NCBI RefSeq assembly: GCF_964204645.1
Contig: NC_134026.1
Span: forward strand, 9,745,450-9,809,449
Direction of reading: 5' to 3'
DNA: 64,000 bases
DNA from: Tubulanus polymorphus
Lineage: Eukaryota > Nemertea > Palaeonemertea > Tubulaniformes > Tubulanidae
The translations under genes and the position numbers were made by a program. The notes below the pieces were generated by a model. That model made no database searches. It was given only the letters and a program-made list of their open reading frames with translations, and was not told the origin of the DNA. This document shows positions 20,152 through 31,300 of this stretch, piece after piece. How positions within the stretch are numbered: position 1 is the stretch's first letter; every line of letters begins with the position of its first letter.

Positions 20152-21337
20152 TTAACGTTTCTTTCCGGTGTTACCCGTCTGTGGTGTCGCACAGACATCG
20201 CTTTCGCCGATTCCTTCAACTGCTTCGCAGAATTTCTTTATCAGAGCTAACTTTCCAGTTTCACTAAGATGGATACCACTTCTATCGGTCACTGAAGAAT
20301 AGTGATCAAGTACTTTGCCATAAGTCGACTTCAGAAATGTGTCATTGTCGATGAATGACATGTTATTCTTTAAACACAACTTTCCCATGTAAGAATTAAT
20401 TTCTGATACAGTGTTGTTGAAGTCTTTTACATTGTTGCTGCCGCCTTTTCTCGGAATGATGCTGGATAGATGTATCTGAGATTTTGGATAATGCTCAGCT
20501 GTCTTGGCTAATAATAATGACAAGTTCATTTTTACGGTATCGGGGTCTTTTTTTATTTTGAGTGGCATCATTCGTGCCGAGATGAAGGATGACATCACTG
20601 ACTGATGACGCGGTCACTGTATTGTCAGCGGTATCGAGAAGCGAAACAATGTTATCGCTGGATGCACCTGGCTGACAGATAACAAAGCCGGTCAGAAATT
20701 CACTATTTCGGAGATTTGAGTCGCCTATCAAAAGAATGGACGATTCCTGGGAACTATTTACGGTAGTGCCGGACGTTTTCTCGGTGTCATTCATCGGACA
20801 ATTGCGGGCTTTATGTTCTAACGCGCCACATTTGAAACACTTAGGTGGTGATTTTGACGGACAGTCATATGAATTGTGATCATCACCTAGGCAATGCTGA
20901 CAGCATATGCCCGAACAGTATATCCTAGCATTATATCCATTGATTTTTGTATATGTTGGAATGACTGCTTCGATCTTTTTTAATTTTAGATATCTGGTTC
21001 CTGTAAATATATTGGTGTCTTTAATCGTGCCTTTCTTTAACGACCCTTGAACATATTCTCCAAATTTCGACATTAAGTTTGAAATAGCAGTGTCGCTCAT
21101 TTCTATGGGGACGTCAACCACTTTGACATTCATATAATTTGTTTCTGCATCTGTAAGATCAAGTCGAGTACCATCCACAATTAATCCCGAAAGTTTTAAA
21201 GAAGTTTTACTTTCCTCGTCTATCGTTGTGATGATACAGTTTCTCGTAGTTATTTGAATAGATACGATTTTATCTATATCCAGTTTTTGTCGCAAAGCTT
21301 CAATAACCTGCTGGTGTGAGAGTTTTTTTTCCATCAC
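20152..21337 (-). pseudogene. LINE ORF1: zinc knuckles plus SGNH esterase, A7 frameshift
   Basis: Nucleic-acid-binding ORF1 protein of a CR1-type LINE. An N-terminal region of about 130 residues (RRM-like in appearance, not certain) is followed by clustered Cys/His motifs: CCQHCLGDDHNSYDC and CFKCGALEHKARNC, the second a classic CCHC knuckle. The C-terminal half is an SGNH/GDSL esterase domain: LLIGDSNLRNS (Ser), HLGTNDAT (Asn block) and DRSGIHLSETGK (Asp/His). Esterase-containing ORF1s are known from CR1/L2 elements. The frame shifts at a run of seven A on the coding strand near 20550, just after GTNDATQ, splitting it into 280- and 148-residue frames. Confidence 0.8.
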
Positions 21338-21489
21338 TCAGCTCTCTAATCAAACTTTACAGACCTTTCTCTTGATAATTCACTCATCATGGCAGAGTTC
21401 TTGATATCCTGATTGCTTTGAAGTAGATGTAACTTCGTAAATTATATAATTTTCAAATAGAAACGGACGATTCACGACACACGTTCGAA

Positions 21490-23321
21490 CTATTCCGCCA
21501 TTTTGTATCCATTGTGTCGTGCATTACAGAATCTGCACGTAAATAACGATTCACAGTCAGGAAACTTGTGAGAGCCTGACAGGCAGTTAAAACATAGTCC
21601 ATCACGTTTGACGATCTCCTCCCTTTTTGCTCTGTCGGTCATTATTGCGCAGTCCTTTGACGCGTGAGACTGCCGGCAAAAGGCACATTTTTTGGTGCGA
21701 AATTGTTGCGGTGGTTTCCCTTTTGATTTATAACTCGTGTAGCCTTTATTGCTACGAGTGAGAAACGTGGCCGTAAGACTGCCTCGGGTGAACCGATCAT
21801 TCGCAGCGCCTTTACCCACTTCTAGGGCCTTGATCTCCTTCGAAATCGCGACTCGCAACTCGGCCAGGGTCCAATCTCGATCACCATGATCTCGCGCGAT
21901 TTGGGTTCGCAAAACGTTTGGTAATTTGTTCATTATCACTGGAACCAGGAGGTCGCCTTAGGTATCCTCTGATTTCCCCAGCGATTCTAATCTGCGCACG
22001 TGACTTTCTAACCTGTCATAAAAGTCTCAGGCTGTCGACGTCAGAATTCGGTACATTCAGTATAAGCTACACCGCAAACCACTGACTGCTGACTATGAAT
22101 CCGGAATGAAATAAACTTTATAAACGAAACGGAGGAGCTTGATCTGAGTTAAACGCTCGATTCTTTATTGTTCATCATCATCATAACTTTCTTCGATAAC
22201 ACATAACCACCGGCTTGACCGGAGACATCTTACAGCTTATACTCTTATCTGCTTAAAATCGTCAATCATCGACGATACTGAACCGAATTAATAGTACATC
22301 ATAAACCTTACAAACGAGCAATGAGGTTTCTATAAAAGAGTTAAAAACAAATCTTGGAAAAGACCCAGCTAAAAATTACAAGAGAAATAAACTTAAGCCT
22401 ACTTACAGACACATTAAAGCTCCTGTCTTTACAAAACCGTAACGTTAACAAGATCTCTGGACTATCCAAAGCAACATGGCTTCCCAAACTCTCACCAATC
22501 TTTATGTAAATTAACCGGAAATGCCACAGAGGGCAGCACCAGCTTAACATTCAGTTCAAGCAGTGCTGACATGTATGTATTGATAATTTTGTGAGACTGA
22601 CCGTAGCGTTTTTGTAGCAATTCCATAGCATGCGTATAGTTGGCGTCTGTCAACGATAGTCTTGCAATGGTCTTGGCAGCCTCTCCGCGAAGCTGGCATT
22701 GCAGATACTGACATTTCTGCACGTTTGAGAGTTGCATGTTTCCATCAACACCGGATTGAAATGCATCTATGAACGTAATCCATTGGAGCATGTCGCCATC
22801 GAATGTCGGTAGTTGTAATTTCGGTAAGGAAGTACTCGGCGTCGTGTAATTCGGCGTTGGCCGAGGTTGACGGATGATGGGCATGTCATTCTGCGGTGAT
22901 GACAACAGCTGTTCTGGAGACCGGGTATCGTTGACCAGTTCCTCTGGAAACTGTTGAGTCAGCGTTATTGAAAGCTGACTCACCCAGTGTTGCACCTTGA
23001 CCAAGTTTTCGTTGGCGTCCGTCGTGAAATCATCGGCGTCGACGAGTGTCTTGTGTCTTATTTCGTCACTCGCTAATGCCATTAGTTCATTAGTTTAGCG
23101 TCTAGATCGCTGATTTCCTCTATCTTTTGTTGGATTCGATCTATTTTCTCTTTCAGCATCTCGATTTTGGTGGAATCATCTTCGGTGGTAGATGTCCAAA
23201 TACTCGTGGCCCTTTTCACTAGTTTCGTGACCTGGCCACGTTGCGCTGATCTCGTGTTCTTCAGGTGGATCTGGGACCGCGGGCCCGAGTCAGTTGTTGA
23301 GGTTTCTTCTGAAGGCATCAT
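21490..23321 (-). pseudogene. BEL/Pao gag, interrupted
   Basis: Gag of a BEL/Pao retrotransposon. It starts MMPSEETSTTDSG with a coiled-coil region (KIEMLKEKIDRIQQKIEEIS). After a frameshift at about 23085 it continues MALASDEIRHKTL. The diagnostic block LPTFDGDMLQWITFIDAFQS … CQYLQCQLRGEAAKTIARL … ELLQKRYG follows. An LTR-like insertion (22033-22549) splits it after SALLELN. Homology resumes as LESHVRRLESLGKSED, then MNKLPNVLRTQIARDHGDRD and the zinc-binding segment CAFCRQSHASKDC … CFNCLSGSHKFPDC … CRFCNARHN. At about 21500 it is cut by the LINE insertion. The protease, RT and integrase are not in the window. Confidence 0.88.
22033..22549 (-). mobile_element. Solo LTR-like insertion in BEL gag
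   Basis: About 517 bases interrupt the gag homology. On the minus strand the insert starts TGTTAAGCTGGTGCTGCC and ends GACGTCGACA, giving TG…CA ends, with an AATAAA in its 3' half. Gag resumes within about 5 bases. This is the form of a solo LTR left by recombination. I did not find a clean target-site duplication, so the exact ends may be a few bases off. Confidence 0.55.
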
Positions 23322-23332
23322 GTCGTTGGAAT

Positions 23333-23350
23333 ATCCTGGTCACGGCACCA
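23333..23350 (-). other. Primer-binding site of the BEL/Pao element
   Basis: Minus strand TGGTGCCGTGACCAGGAT, between the LTR and gag. It is complementary to the 3' end of a tRNA ending …CACGGCACCA, which best fits tRNA-His (known acceptor GCCGTGA) with a small T-stem difference. The match to tRNA-His is from memory. Confidence 0.65.
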
Positions 23351-23352
23351 AA

Positions 23353-23577
23353 TGTGGGTGTAGACCACAGCGTAAACCAGATTCTGAGAGAGCAACAACG
23401 AACAGGTCTTTTCGATATAGAGATATGAACTGAACTAACATTATTCTCATGAAATGGATGATGAGTAACGGTACTACATCTGGAAGGGGTTAACAATATA
23501 TAAACAACAGTATCAGTGACTTGACTCGAGTACATGTTACCTATGTACTATAACCAATCGGCAGTTGCCGACAAGCA
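23353..23577 (-). repeat. Probable 5' LTR of the BEL/Pao element
   Basis: On the minus strand it ends CTACACCCACA two bases before the primer-binding site. The outer end is placed at TGCTTGTCGGCAACTGCC, giving TG…CA ends and about 225 bases. The inner edge is well supported by the primer-binding site; the outer edge is a guess, as no second LTR is available. Confidence 0.5.
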
Positions 23578-23599
23578 TGTTTCCTCTGTCCATTTGAAA

Positions 23600-24000
23600 T
23601 CCTGCTCTTTATTCATAATCTACAGCTCATAATTGCAATTTTCATTGCTCATTGCAATTTTCCAGTAGGTCTATGTAGGCATAGTAAACACCGCACTATC
23701 TGAGGAGTGCCCTCGTGTCTCCTGCACATCACCTTATGATTCTATATCAGATGAACCAGTAATACAATCAACATACGTTTTTTCACTAGTAGTAGGAAAT
23801 CTTATTGCCCCTTGAGATGAAGGGGTAAATGTAGCTCAAACTTACATTTTCTCTAAACTGCGCAATAAGATTGCCTTAAAATTCTTTACAGTGGAACCAG
23901 ACAGCACTGGCTTTTTTGGCTCTGGTCTAGTCCCTTGGCACCAGACTGCGCAAGCAATTCACTAGCACATCAGTCGAACCCATTGTCTCTATTAGGTTGT
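23600..24000. other. Non-coding stretch
   Basis: No gene or clear repeat recognised between the BEL LTR and the degraded HINE copy. Confidence 0.4.
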
Positions 24001-25353
24001 TCAGCTGAGCTTGCAGCCCAAAAACTGGCCTGTCAGAATCAAGAGGGCCGAATGGCAGCCATTGTTGTTCGCTAAAATCTGCACTTTTTACACATTTTTG
24101 AAGTTTTCAAGGGAAATTTTAAAGACGCTTCAATCGATTATCATGGTCTTTTATGTATGTTTGTGTCCCACCACGTCCCATCAGCCTAACGAAAATTGGG
24201 TCTAAAGGACACAAGATGGCCATTCCTTATGTTTTGTTATTTCTCATCGAAATTTGTGATAGTATATTTAATTGAAGGGATCTTCAACATATGAGACCGG
24301 TTTTTCCGAATCAGTCAATTGTCACATGATTGGCAGCCATCTTGGCAAGGTTAATAATAATAATAATAATAATGATAATAATAATAATGGTCGGCTGTTT
24401 AATAATGGAATAATATTAATTCCTTCTTTGTGGAAAATTCCTTTAAGGTTTTAATTATAGTCATGATATATTTTATTATTGTTCATTATTACTATTCATT
24501 ATAATAGGACACATCTCTTGACATGGAACTGGGATAACCCAGTTCTTTGTTTTCATCACCAGAGGATTGAATTTTGAATCATGTGCAATTTGTCTATTTA
24601 CAGTCATCCCCGATATACGGCCCACATCGATGCAAAATGATTTTGGAGAGTATGGGGGTATATCGTGTGTTTTACTATGTATTTGTATAGAGATGTACAT
24701 AGAGAAAACCTTAGGCGGGGGTGGCGGTATATGGGAGGGCAGTATATCGGAGTTGACTGTATATTGGTACCTATGCACACCTTGTAACCACAGTCAATTG
24801 CAAAATTGGAGCTCATGACATGTTCTATGAATGAGTATTTATCTTTGTATTTTTTTTACTCTTAGTCCTTCGTTTTGATGAAAAAGTCCTTCCAAATTTG
24901 ATTTTCATGTATTTTTCACTCGCAATTCTGTCACAAATTCAACAGTTTTTTTTTAATGGGAATAATTGACCTGAAATATGTCTTTTTCATGGTGAAGGCA
25001 TTGCAAAAATACCTTCTTATGGGACCTCATTTTACTGGAAGGTACTTCTTTCTCAATCAAAAAATCCTGCCTTTTGGGTATAAAATTGCCATAAAAGTCC
25101 TTCTTAGTACTTCTTTTTATCCTGGCCTTACCACTGGAAACCCTGAATTAATTAATTTGTTATTATCTTTGTCATATTTTGTTACTACGGTTATAGTTCA
25201 TAACATGTTCTATGATTGTGATGAAAAGTGTCAAAGTCATTGGTTTCACTGATCGTATCTTCACCAAGGGTAATCGAATATTGATATCATCAGATTGTCG
25301 AGCATTTCAGCCAACTATTCCAAGTGGGAATGATGTCCCTGGGCCCCTAGTTA
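24000..25353 (-). mobile_element. HINE-like copy 1, degraded
   Basis: On the minus strand it begins TAACTAGGGGCCCAGGGACA and a CCCACTTGG motif, the shared 5' end of this family. It carries the internal block matching TTCAACAATGGCTGCC…GGCCAGTTTTTGGGC (24000-24080, reversed), also found in the copies at 39.8 and 48.2 kb. Heavily diverged, with an AAT-type microsatellite inside. No coding capacity. Confidence 0.6.
24347..24389 (+). repeat. AAT/ATG trinucleotide microsatellite
   Basis: About 13 near-perfect AAT units with one GAT interruption (TAATAATAATAATAATAATG pattern). Confidence 0.9.
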
Positions 25354-25511
25354 TATCCCAATTCTGCATGTAATGAGTAATGAGCCATTGTTACTCCATA
25401 ACTGTCCCAATAAATCTGCTTGCTTTGGAGAAAATTGATTTGTCCTGCAAGAAATCTGCTCTCTAGTTCTTTAAAATGGTTGTAAATAAATTCTTTTCAG
25501 CTGTTGCCGTT

Positions 25512-26756
25512 ATGGAGAAAACTACTACCACCAGTGATGCACAACATGAAGAAGAAGTGGACGATGATACGGTTGTGGTTAAGAAGAGAAAACGAAATCG
25601 AAAGCCATCAGATAAAGCGCGGAAGCGTCCGCCTGTGAACGGGCAAAAGCGTTATTACTGTGCGTACTGTCAGTATTTTTCGAGCGAGCTTCTTCAAGTG
25701 AATAAGCATAGGATATCCGTACATGGCACCAGTATACTCCTCGATCAGAAAAAAACTACTACTACTACTAACGCTACTAGGCCAATTATGAAGAGCCTAG
25801 TTAATAATACTCCTGGTCCAAGACTAGGAAAATTGAAGTGTGTAAAATGTGATAAGATTCACTTATCTGCTTTGTATCCATGTCACGACTGTAATTATCT
25901 GGCCAGTTGTTTAAACGAGGCCTTGAAACATGTGAAAAGTGCGCACAAAAAGAGCGCATTGTTCTTGTGTCCGTTTTGCGCATGCCCATTCATTGAGATT
26001 TCAAAATTGGAACTCCATCTGCTGAAACGACACGTGACAAACGAGGAAAATCCGCTCGCATTTCTCAATCGAAAAGATGCACAGACAAATCTCAATTACT
26101 CCACACAGCAAACAAAACCTCATAAATCAATGTCGTTGTCGAACACAGAAAGTGGCAAACGTACTCCATGGATACGAGTGCTGAGGAAGTATACTTGTTC
26201 TAAGGGCGGTTGTAAGTACGCGGATTATTCGTTGTTGGACTCGGTTCAGCATGAAAAAGAGCACATCTATGAAAACTTCTGGTTGCCCTATTGCCTGCAC
26301 GTTTGCACGAAATGCGGTTTCGAAGCTCGTCTGCAGGCAGTGGTGACACACGTGATCGTCGACCATGGCGACGACGTGAACGAAAAAGACATCGCCGCCC
26401 ACGTCAGCTTGTTGATGTTCGAACTCGGGCGAATGTGGTTTCTGTGTCGATCGTGCGACGTCGTTTTCGACTCGATCTACGCGATCGGCGAGCACCTTGA
26501 TCTCAAACATATTGTGCCGGGATTCGATCCGACAGCGAACACGCCGCAAATGAAAGCGATGCTCGCCGAATTGTGGGCGAAACACGTGCAGGAGATTCGT
26601 AACCGCCAGTGGGACGGCAGCGTCGATTTCAACAACGAAACAAAACTGTTTGCCAGGGTTTCCGTGCCGATGTTCGATGTCGTAAAAAGTAATTTCATTG
26701 CGAGATGCATTTCGTGCTACGAATACGAGTCCACTTATGATGATTGTGAATCCTAG
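25512..26756 (+). CDS. C2H2 zinc-finger protein (414 aa)
   Basis: Probably a nuclear DNA-binding protein. Residues 1-50 are acidic then strongly basic (KKRKRNRKPSDKARKRPP, a likely nuclear localisation signal). Six C2H2-type fingers follow: CAYC…HRISVH, CHDC…HVKSAH, CPFC…HLLKRH, CSKGGC…HEKEH, CTKC…HVIVDH and CRSC…HLDLKH, with a degenerate CISC near the C-terminus. Spacing is irregular, with no TGEKP linkers, unlike tandem KRAB-type arrays. I chose the ATG at 25512 because a polypyrimidine/AG acceptor (TTCTTTTCAG) ends at 25500, so the upstream in-frame ATG at 25476 would be intronic. The coding part is one exon. GC content rises in the 3' half. Ortholog not recognised. Confidence 0.85.
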   Translation: MEKTTTTSDAQHEEEVDDDTVVVKKRKRNRKPSDKARKRPPVNGQKRYYCAYCQYFSSELLQVNKHRISVHGTSILLDQKKTTTTTNATRPIMKSLVNNTPGPRLGKLKCVKCDKIHLSALYPCHDCNYLASCLNEALKHVKSAHKKSALFLCPFCACPFIEISKLELHLLKRHVTNEENPLAFLNRKDAQTNLNYSTQQTKPHKSMSLSNTESGKRTPWIRVLRKYTCSKGGCKYADYSLLDSVQHEKEHIYENFWLPYCLHVCTKCGFEARLQAVVTHVIVDHGDDVNEKDIAAHVSLLMFELGRMWFLCRSCDVVFDSIYAIGEHLDLKHIVPGFDPTANTPQMKAMLAELWAKHVQEIRNRQWDGSVDFNNETKLFARVSVPMFDVVKSNFIARCISCYEYESTYDDCES

Positions 26757-26759
26757 AAC

Positions 26760-27548
26760 ATTTGACTCCTCAGGACCCGGTTTCACTGTCGTCGGTTTTG
26801 GTTTCGATTCATTAATTTGAATAATTGGAATTGAATTAATTTAACTTAATTTTGTAGTCAAATTGAACCCAGGTATTTTCAGGGGTAGTTATACATCATT
26901 GAAGACATCTGCAATGTTTCGGCTACATGTTTTGTCAAACTTTGATTTTGCGTATTTGTTAGTTCGTATATGAGAATATTCTTTGGGCAAAGTTCATGAA
27001 TAGTTGAAATCAGTTTTGTAACAATGAAGTTCTTCAAAATGCATCAGAAGAATGAATATATAAAACATGCTGTAAGAATTCCCGTTTCCCTTTGGAGCTA
27101 TCCCTTTCTCTAGAGGGTCGCTCCCGTCAACCACAAATATTTCTCTTAAACAATATTTCTGCCTTAATTCAGCTGCATTTCGCATAAGCCAAAGCAACAT
27201 TTTGAAGACCACCTACTATTAACTACATGGGGTTGCCAGTTATCGAGAATTCCCAAAATTCTGGGCATCTTTGAAACCTTGATTTCCCGGAGGTTCAGGA
27301 TATTCAGGATATATATTTACCAAATCTCAACTGGTTATCTATTAAATATCTTATTTTGTAGTAACAGATGTGTTTGTTGTTACTCGGCCAGGAGATAGTT
27401 GCTCAAAAGTTGATTAGAGTTAACCAGTGGTTAGTTGACAAATTGACAATTAAAATTTCATTGTTATTGTTATTATATTATTTATCCGCCAGTTATCGCT
27501 AACCAACTTTTGAGCAACTGGCCCCAGAAAAGCAAAAGTAACAAATTG
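26760..27548. other. 3' flank of the zinc-finger gene, non-coding
   Basis: Likely begins with the gene's 3' UTR. I see no canonical AATAAA in the first 300 bases and no other gene. Confidence 0.4.
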
Positions 27549-27586
27549 AAATATAGCTGCCAAGCAGCAATAATGGGTTTTCTACA
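27549..27586 (+). repeat. Hairpin motif copy 3
   Basis: AAATATAGCTGCCAAGCAGC then AATAATGGGTTTTCTACA, matching 11573-11610 at nearly all positions. Confidence 0.6.
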
Positions 27587-27779
27587 TTCTGGTAATAATA
27601 TTCTAAATTTTCTTTCAATGACCTGATTTGCTACTCAAAATGCAAGCCATCCTGATTGGACCAACTCCAGCCAATCATGATAATAGCTACATGAATACAA
27701 ATATAAGATGATTAGATGATTGTAAACAAAATTGTGCAAATGAAATTATTGTGAAATTATCTATGTATAGCATTCACTT

Positions 27780-28337
27780 TTTATTGGTCTGTCAGAATCC
27801 AGTTATTGAGGGAAGTTTGGAAGTCTCTTTACATGAAATCAGGATTGCCCAGTTTTTTGTTCTTGCTGCCAGGGGAGTAAGATACCAATTTATGATAATT
27901 TCTCTTTAACATACTCCAATGGTTTTTGGATCAGTCAATTGTTAGCAGCTATTAACCTATAGTATTGGTATTCTATAATGGTTAAAATTGCAAGGACAAA
28001 TTAATTCACATCCAATTTAGGAATACCCAGTGTACAATACCCAGTGTATTGTTCTCCTCACCAGAGGAGTAAGTATTGAAGTATACTAACTCAATTTAGA
28101 TTGCATTTGTTTGTAATCACGCTCAATGGTAAAGTTGGCACAACATTTTCATTTTGTGACACATTCAGTTGCAAAGTTTGTAGCCTATGATATGCTCTAT
28201 AATTATGGTGAGTTCCAAGGCCATTACAGTAAGTATATGTTGAGCAACATATAGGGTGTTGATCATTGATATTTTCAGATTATCAAGCATTTCAGACCAC
28301 TGCCGAAGTGGGAATGGTGTCCCTGGACCGCTGGTTC
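27780..28337 (-). mobile_element. HINE-like copy 2, degraded
   Basis: On the minus strand it opens GAACCAGCGGTCCAGGGACA with CCCACTTCGGCAGTGG, then AAATGCTTGATAATCTGAAA, the diverged 5' end of the family. A reversed block resembling the ACTCACCACAATCATAGAAC unit follows. The 3' end is not clear. Confidence 0.55.
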
Positions 28338-28339
28338 TT

Positions 28340-31300
28340 TTTGTGTGCGCTAGACTAAACACTTGAAAATCAATTATATTTTCAGTAAAGGAAATGTCGT
28401 CAATCATGTCATTTAAAATTCCATCTGTTTTCTGCAATGAAGCAAACGCATAAGCTAGTATATTATTCTGGGCCAAGATTTCGCCGAAGTTGATTTACCG
28501 TAATCATGATGAATTTGGAAATTGTTTTGAAACTCTTTGATCGCTCTGTGAAACTGGTCCACCTAAAATCTGTATCAGCCTATATTAGGTAAGGTTATAT
28601 TAGGTTAGGCTTACATATTATATATGTTATGTGAAAAGCTCACTTTTAGAGCAGTATAATTTCGCACTTTGTTGAAGTGGTTTAAAATCGATTTTCGTAT
28701 CTCATCATGTGGTCAGTTGATATATTTTACTGCAGTCAAACTCCATTTAAGTCATCATTGTTTAAGTCATCACATCATTATTTTTCATTCCTTTGGATAA
28801 GTGATTAACATAATGATGCTGATAATGCATGATTAGCTATGACGACTTAAACAAGATTCAATGTGTAACGATTGCACTGTAGCTCACTAACCAGTGTTGT
28901 TTATTTACTGTTACTAGTACACATTATGTTGAGACAAATCGGTCTGACAAGAAGTTTGACTTCAATTCAGCTCTTTTCCCATATGATGTCTGGTCAATCT
29001 ATGACTTCTTCCAAACCTGCATATCATACATCGGATCTAACTATGTAATGATACAAACCTGCTCATAATTAGGTATTACATTGAACTCAGTCAATATTTT
29101 TGTCTGAAGTGTGATTTAATTTTTTTCTAATATTCTATATAGGAAAAATCCTGATCAGTTGCCCATTCAAAGTCATTACGAGTTTGTGAGTAGTGGTATT
29201 ATACAGAATTTGGGGACCCTTCGGTTAAATCAAGATTATTTCCAATATTTGAACCTTCAGCATTTAATAAAACCTTGTAAAACAGGGTTTCAAATGTGTG
29301 CTTGCAATTATTTGAAAATCTGTCTCAATTGTACGACTCGCCCTGCATTTATTTACTATAGTTTGGTATTTTAGTATCGTATAAAATGTTTATTGATAAC
29401 TCAGCATCTGTAAGCATGAAGATTGTAGTATTTATGTCGTAGCTACAAGTATTTTAGAATATAAGACACTTGATTGTGTAGTGGTTTAATTATAACTTTT
29501 TTGTTACATTCTTGTTTTCGTACGTCCTCTCATACACACAAAGATTCTGAAGAAAACGATATACGTTGAAAATTCTATGCTCACGTGGAAAGATGTTTGC
29601 TACTGGAGCTCATGCATTGCCAATGGTCCCATCATGAACAGAAGTCTGATCCCTTCTTTGGCAGTGTCCTTTTCACCATCTATATCTTGTACGACAATTT
29701 CAAAGTCGAAACCCCTGCTTTATCGCGGCAGGTGCGGTGGGTCTGTAAGGGTCACCAACACATGTGTAGGCCTACCGGTAAATATAATAAAAAGTGTACA
29801 ACTCCTGTTCATTAATAGTTCACCTGCTTGTTCATCATCCCCCGAAATGACAATCCTGAGAGTCAACAAAGTATACACACTATTGACTGTAACATCATAT
29901 AATAGTACGGTACACCAGAATTTATCTTCTTAAATACAACATGTAGCGTGTATGTATCTTTTATACTGTGTAGGATGCGCATATCATTTCATAGCACTAG
30001 CTTTACTGCTACTGACTCGTGGAAATAGTGCAGATCTTCACATTGCCAACAACATGTTGATTTCTATAGCTTAACAGCATCAATTTACAAGCAATTTGAA
30101 AAAGTGCACGGCCGTGGATTCTTAAAGAATCCTCCTAATCCCTTGCAAAATTAGAATCCAGTATTAGACATCAGTTAAAAATCTTGATTAAGAAAGGGTA
30201 AAGCTCTTAACGTATTTCATTTGATAACAGAAAAAAGATGATACAGTAGACATGTGATAATCACAAACGGGTATCTACTGCATATTCTTAACTGCCGACC
30301 ACAAAATGTATCAACTATCAAGATAACAGACTGGAAACATTGTTGACGAACGATCATTTGCGATATAATGTGTTTTCTATGAGTTTGAATAGGACTGTTC
30401 TAGGATTTCATTGGTGTTATGGTGGAGAGTGAGCGGTGGTATAACAAGAGCTATCTACACACCAAATGAATGTGTGCACAATTAGCGATAGGTGAATTTG
30501 GCCGTATTACCGATGGCGGGCTTTAACTGTACATGTATCTGCATAGAGCAATCAAGATTAAGACGCCCATCGGTAAGAATACGTGTCTCAAAAAAGTAGA
30601 ACTTCATCTCAGTGCCCAGAGACAAAGGTCTATATGAAGTAAATAGCCCGGTAATACAGATCTGGGCAAGATTTTCATTTTGTTAAGTCACCAATACATG
30701 ACCATTACAGACTGCAAAGCGGGGACAGACTTACTTTTTTTGACTAGTCAAGACAGTAGAAATTCTTTATGATAAGAATTTATTCAGGCCTGTAGCCAGC
30801 ATGGCCCTTGGAGGTTCCGTTTTCAAGAAACTTTTATGAGGTGCAAAGGCACGTCAGGGTCCTGTGAGTGCTCCCCAGAAAATCTTATCAATTCAGATGC
30901 AGAGAAATAGTTTCCGGACATATTGGGGTGAAATCTGATGAACAATCAAATGACTGGTTCCCGGAGAGTATTTAGTTTTCCTGCAATTTGGCCTTGATTC
31001 AAGTATGTACAGTGTATGTTAGAAAGCATAATTTGAACGAGAACCAGCAAGTGTCATTGATGACTGTTTTTTTTCAATCCATGCTCAAATTGTTTATTCA
31101 TAGCCCTACAGGCCTGCTACTGGCCTTTATTCTAAGCAGATAGATCACTCTAGGTTTTTCCTCGGAAAAGCAGATGCAAAAGACAAAAATGCCAAACGGT
31201 GAACTCACTCAATCTTTAGCCGACAAATCTTTATTATTTTCAAAGAAAGCTTATGAAAAACAAGTGCATCTGTGCTATTTTTTAGTTACAGTTCCCATTA

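Larger units (their letters stand above)
13304..21500 (-). mobile_element. CR1-like LINE interrupted by two piggyBac elements
   Basis: A non-LTR retrotransposon on the minus strand. It has a 5' region (about 21340-21500), ORF1 (20152-21337) and an ORF2 split into three blocks (19756-19988, 16859-17478, 13310-13913) by piggyBac insertions at TTAA sites. Removing the insertions makes the endonuclease and linker regions contiguous. It sits inside a BEL/Pao gag gene. The RT domain is missing: the homology stops near 13310. LINEs are normally 5'-truncated, so loss of the 3' half implies a later deletion or rearrangement. Confidence 0.8.

Noticed and set aside
26127-26786. 219-residue minus-strand frame opposite the zinc-finger gene
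   Set aside because: It mirrors the zinc-finger coding strand; its His/Arg-rich content is explained by reversed Cys/His codons, and it has no domain of its own.
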